A DNA stretch of 48,346 nucleotides, from contig CBDHDN010000033.1 in assembly GCA_965261585.1 (NCBI GenBank), positions 1 through 48,346 of the forward strand, written 5' to 3'. Position 1 is the first letter of the stretch. Every line of letters starts with the position of its first letter. The DNA comes from CBDHDN01 sp965261585. Lineage in GTDB: Bacteria > Pseudomonadota > Alphaproteobacteria > UBA6615. Positions 45,145-48,346 of this stretch are shown here, in pieces. The notes below the pieces were generated by a model, which did not search any database, had not been told where the DNA came from, and was given only the letters and a program-made list of their open reading frames with translations. A program made the position numbers and the translations under genes.

Positions 45145-46085
45145 TTGTCAAAAGTTGTGTATGGGTTTGTCATGCGGCGGCGCGATCCTGGCGTTCTCCA
45201 TTCACGAATTTGACGCCTCGAATGATCTCGGCGAACTGATCTGATCCATTGAGCCTCCGCCATTTCTTGCTGGCCCCCTGGCAAAGCTTGAAGACCATGG
45301 CCATCGCCGTCTTGCGTGACAGGCAACCCTTGGTCCGATAGGTGCGAAGGCGAACCGTGGCGAAGGTGCTCTCGATGGGGTTCGTCGTCCGCACATGCTT
45401 CCAATGCTCGGCGGCGAAGTCGTAGAAGCTCAGCAAGGCGTCCCGGTCCTTGGCCAGGCAGGCCGTGGCCTTTTCGTACTTCGGTCCGTAGGCTTCCAGG
45501 AAGAAGTCGAAGGCGGTCTCCGCGTCCTTCCTGGTTTCGGCCATCCAGATATCCTGCAAGTGACCCTTGGCCTTGTTCTGCCGACCCTTGGGTAGCTGTG
45601 TGCCGTGGAAAGGCACCATCCTTCAGCGGGTGAAAATCCCGCCCGGCAACTGTCGTTCCAGCCGGTAGCAATCAGAGCGAATGATGGAGGTAACGACATC
45701 GTTTGAAGCACTCCGAGAAACGGACCGCCCTGGGCGGTTCAGCGACCATGCGGGCCGCAACGCGAGTGAACACCGAGCAGGCCTCGAAACTTGGAATGCG
45801 GAAGCCGACCCGTCAGCTACTCGGGGAAGGCTGCCACCGGCCGGGAAGAGAACGACACGCGCACCGGCCGGCTCCGCCGGGGTAATGGTGGCTGCACGCA
45901 TGGAGCAGGAGGATGGGAGCAACACGGGAAGCCCTGTCGGTGGTGTGCACTCACCAACCGGAACCCCGTGAGGGGCAGGCCGGGCCGGCAGGGTGGCGGA
46001 TGGGCTCGTAGTACCGCGGAGGCCGGGTAATGCCGGCGGAGGAAAGGAGCCCTGGTTCGAGAGCAATACGGAAAGGAAGCAAGAC

Positions 46086-47426
46086 GTGACCACTGGCGAG
46101 AGCCTAACAGGGTCAGAAAAGGTTCGGAAATTCCAGACCGTGTTACATGCGAAAGCTAAGGAAGAACCCGGACGGCGGTTCCATTCGCTGATTGACAAGG
46201 TGTGGCGCGAGGACTTCTTGATGGAAGCCTGGAGGCAGGTTCGCCGCAATGGCGGCGCTGCCGGGGTGGACGGAGAGAACTTCGCGGACATCAAGGCGTA
46301 CGGCGTGGACCGCTGGCTCGGGGAACTGGCGCGGGAACTGAGGGATGCCACCTACACACCGAAGCCGGTGCGACAGGTTCTGATCCCGAAGAAACAGCCC
46401 GGCAAGTTCCGGCCATTGGGCATTCCCTGCATACGGGACCGAGTGGCGCAGACATCGGCCATGCTCGTGCTGACACCGATGTTCGAAGCCGACTTGCAAC
46501 CGGAGCAGTACGCCTACAGGCCGGAGCGGAGCGCCCTCGACGCGGTACAACGCGTTCATCGTCTCCTGTACAGGGGGCACAACGAGGTGGTTGATTGCGA
46601 TTTGTCCAACTACTTCGGCGAAATTCCGCACGCCGAATTGATGAAAAGCCTCGCCCGGCGCATCAGCGACGGGCGGATGCTCGGACTCATCAAGGCGTGG
46701 CTGGAGATGCCGGTGGAGGAGGACGACGGCAAGGGCGGCACCAGCCGCACGAACCGGGCGCGCAGGGAGCGGAAAGGAACCCCGCAAGGGGCGCCGATCT
46801 CGCCGCTGCTCAGCAACCTCTATATGCGGCGCTTCATACTGGGTTGGAAGGTGCTGGGCTATGCCCGGCGCTTCCGTTCGGAAATCGTGAACTACGCGGA
46901 CGACCTTTGCGTGCTCGGCAAGGCCCCGGCGGCGGAAATGCTGACGGCGGTCGAGCGGCTCATGGAGGGTCTGAAGCTGCCGGTCAACGAACGGAAGACC
47001 CGATGCTTGCGGTGCCCGGAGGGGCCATTGGAGTTTCTGGGCTACCGCATCGGACGCAACTACCGCCCGACCGGGGAGGGGACCTACACTGGAACCCGAC
47101 CCAGCAAAGCGAGCGTCCAGAGCATTTGCCGCACGATCAGCGATATCACCACGCCACGCTACCAGCTGCTGCCGTCGGAAATGGTGGTGGAACGCCTGAA
47201 CCGGACCATCGTCGGGTGGGCGAACTACTTCTGTCTTGGTCAGGTCAGCCCAGCTTATAGCGCGGTCAACCAACACGCGGTCAGGCGGCTCCGTCAGTGG
47301 CTCTGTCGAAAGCACAAGACGCGGTTCGGGAAATTCGTGCATTTCCCGGACGCCCGGCTATACGATGAATATGGCCTCACGCGTCTCACGCGGCAGACGA
47401 TAGGCCTTCCGAGTGCGAAGGTATGA
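46086..47426 (+). CDS. ltrA: Group II intron reverse transcriptase/maturase
   Basis: A 446-residue intron-encoded protein starting at GTG 46086 after GGAAAGGAAGC (begins MTTGESLTGSEKVRKFQ, as in relatives). RT blocks: NGGAAGVDG, LIPKKQPGKFRPLGIP, AYRPERSALDAV, VVDCDLSNYFGEIP, GTPQGAPISPLLSNLYM and the catalytic YADD (residues 270-273, IVNYADDLCVLG). Thumb/maturase X region: LNRTIVGWANYFCLGQ, with a short C-terminus ending LTRQTIGLPSAKV. No HNH endonuclease domain is present, so it probably uses replication-fork primers for mobility (known for En-minus relatives; inference here). It also helps the intron fold for splicing. The frame is intact. Confidence 0.93.
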   Translation: MTTGESLTGSEKVRKFQTVLHAKAKEEPGRRFHSLIDKVWREDFLMEAWRQVRRNGGAAGVDGENFADIKAYGVDRWLGELARELRDATYTPKPVRQVLIPKKQPGKFRPLGIPCIRDRVAQTSAMLVLTPMFEADLQPEQYAYRPERSALDAVQRVHRLLYRGHNEVVDCDLSNYFGEIPHAELMKSLARRISDGRMLGLIKAWLEMPVEEDDGKGGTSRTNRARRERKGTPQGAPISPLLSNLYMRRFILGWKVLGYARRFRSEIVNYADDLCVLGKAPAAEMLTAVERLMEGLKLPVNERKTRCLRCPEGPLEFLGYRIGRNYRPTGEGTYTGTRPSKASVQSICRTISDITTPRYQLLPSEMVVERLNRTIVGWANYFCLGQVSPAYSAVNQHAVRRLRQWLCRKHKTRFGKFVHFPDARLYDEYGLTRLTRQTIGLPSAKV

Positions 47427-47435
47427 TCTCGTCCG

Positions 47436-47469
47436 AAAGCCGGATGCGAGAGATCCGCACGTCCGGTTT
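47436..47469 (+). ncRNA. Group II intron domain V
   Basis: A 34-nt hairpin with AGC near the 5' side of the lower stem (AAAGCCGGATGCG), an AGAGA-type loop and the pairing arm CCGCACGTCCGGTTT including the bulge. It matches the domain V pattern of bacterial introns and is the catalytic core of the ribozyme. Confidence 0.85.
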
Positions 47470-48346
47470 GATGAGCGGGGGACTGGAAACGTGGCCACGG
47501 GAGCCGGACTGAGGCCCGGAGCGAAAGCGACGGAACCGCCACCGGACCCTTAAAGCTGGCGCGCCAGCCCCCGACTCTACTGTTCAAGATATTGCCCGTT
47601 CTTATGCACCCAGCAGCGCTGCTCGCGGGCGGCCCCGTAGACTTGGCGGAGCGCCTTCCAGAAGCCGAGCGCGCCATCGCCGGTCACCAGTTCCGGGCCG
47701 ATGCCGAGACCACGCCGCTTGAGATCGAGCAGCACCTCGCGCCAGGATTGTTCGCTCTCGCGGTAGCCGTCGGTGATGGCGATCAACTCCTTGGTTCCGT
47801 GATCCGTGGCGCCGATGATAACCAGGATGCATTGCTTCTCCTCTTCCAGGCGGGCGCCAAAATAGATGCCGTCGACCCAGAAGTAGACGTAGCGCTTGGC
47901 CGATAAATCACGCCGTTGCCAGCGCTCCATCTCGTCTTGCCAAACTTCCTTCAGTCGCCCGATCGTGGAGGCCGACAGACCCGGGGCCTGTGCCCCCAGC
48001 AACGCCGCCAACGCTTCCGAGAAATCGCCGCTGGAGATGCCCCTCAAGTATAGCCACGGCAGCCAATCCTCCAGGCTCTTGGTGCGGCGCAGATAGCGCG
48101 GCAGGATCGCCGACGTGAACCGGATGGCGCCGGCACCCTCGCCGGCTCTCCGATCCCGGACACGCGGCTGACGCACGTCCACCGGGCCGATCCCGGTCTG
48201 TATCAGCCGTTCCGGCAAGTGGCCATTGCGTACAATCCGGCGACGGCCCCGGTCATCAACCAGCGTCGCATGACCTTCCAGAAACTCGGCAACTTCAGCT
48301 TCCACGGCTTGAGCCAGCAACTCACGCGCCACAGCTCGTAGGACTT

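Larger units (their letters stand above)
45598..47581 (+). mobile_element. Group II intron (about 1984 bp)
   Basis: Begins GTGTGCCGTGG, the GUGYG 5' consensus, and carries a maturase-RT gene. Domain V is recognisable at 47436-47469 (AAAGCCGGATGCG, tetraloop-like AGAGA, CCGCACGTCCGGTTT) with the AGC triad. The 3' end is near 47578-47581; CTG is present at both junctions, so the limits can slide by up to three bases. About 110 bases separate domain V from the 3' splice site, more than a normal domain VI. It is inserted in the antisense direction of the IS256 transposase. Confidence 0.9.
45145..48346 (-). mobile_element. IS256-family element with group II intron, runs off window
   Basis: The left end is placed near 45141-45148 (sequence GCTATTGTCAAAAGTTGTG) from the loss of the SIR2 frame and the transposase stop at 45170. 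The other end lies beyond the right edge. The element carries one Mutator/IS256 transposase gene, interrupted in antisense by a group II intron (about 45598-47581). Without the intron the visible part would be about 1.2 kb. Confidence 0.85.
45170..48346 (-). pseudogene. IS256-family transposase, intron-split and partial
   Basis: The N-terminal part (48346 down to 47582, still open at the edge) reads AVEAEVAEFLEGHATLVDD, LPWLYLRGISSGDFSEALAA, D in YFWVDGIYFGAR and D in LVTGDGALGFWKAL, then RCWVHKNGQYLE. The C-terminal part (about 45597 down to 45170) reads QLPKGRQNKAKGHLQDIW, E in TTNPIESTFATVRLRT and AMVFKLCQGASKKWRRLN. Joining them across the intron gives the family order HK(x7)LPK in frame. 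The intron is in the opposite orientation, so it cannot be spliced from this mRNA and the transposase is dead. Confidence 0.92.

Overview
The window comes from a GC-rich alphaproteobacterium. The evidence is an AapJQMP-type amino-acid ABC transporter, DUF1223, DUF1194 and DUF992 proteins, a solitary MlaC-like protein, a PPi-type phosphofructokinase and a PdhA/PdhB/E2 cluster. The content suggests Rhodospirillales or Rhizobiales, but I cannot place it more closely. No rRNA, tRNA or CRISPR array was found.

Layout. 0.3-5.4 kb: secreted DUF1223 protein, small secreted protein, PhoB/OmpR-type two-component system, secreted hypothetical protein, DUF1194 (VWA-like) protein. 5.6-8.0 kb: a cheY-like receiver gene split by an IS3-like element, then a coiled-coil protein. 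8.0-11.5 kb: PPi-phosphofructokinase and a dienelactone-hydrolase-like gene split by an IS630 element. 11.6-15.9 kb: aapJ-(terminator)-aapQ-aapM-aapP. 16-22.5 kb: DM13 protein, an IS1202-like element, secreted proteins, MlaC, DUF992, a Sel1 protein and a class IV aminotransferase. 22.8-26.6 kb: pdhA-pdhB-E2 and a methyltransferase. 26.6-33.3 kb: GAF/PAS histidine kinase, a 109-bp MITE, cupin, and a coupled penicillin-acylase/GH3 pair. From 33.5 kb to the right edge the window is mostly mobile DNA: a second and third copy of the IS3-like element, a second IS1202-like element, an ISKra4-like element, a second MITE, a classical IS3 element, and an IS256 element carrying a group II intron in antisense. 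Between them lie host remnants (rhodanese, a 43-aa membrane protein, AraC fragment, endonuclease-I-like fragment, pyrF, phosphoribosyltransferase, MltR/HEPN-like fragment, 58-aa ORF, SIR2-like fragment).

Two patterns dominate. First, many insertions can be undone on paper: removing the IS and one target duplication restores cheY, the rhodanese, the 43-aa gene, the hydrolase and the 58-aa gene in frame. This gives unusually long target duplications: 14 bp at both complete copies of the IS3-like element and 16 or 18 bp for the IS1202-like element. Second, single-base indels, mostly in short homopolymers, break aapQ (four times), aapM, pdhB, the aminotransferase (four times), the acylase, pyrF, a histidine kinase and several transposases. 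This may be assembly error or mass pseudogenisation, and must be settled before any loss of function is believed.

The most original functional lead is the acylase/GH3 pair (30.4-32.8 kb): a predicted amide hydrolase and an acyl-adenylate amide synthetase, apparently translated as a coupled unit. The second is the IS-shredded MltR/HEPN-like, 58-aa and SIR2-like gene set (43.1-45.1 kb), which may be the remains of a defence locus.
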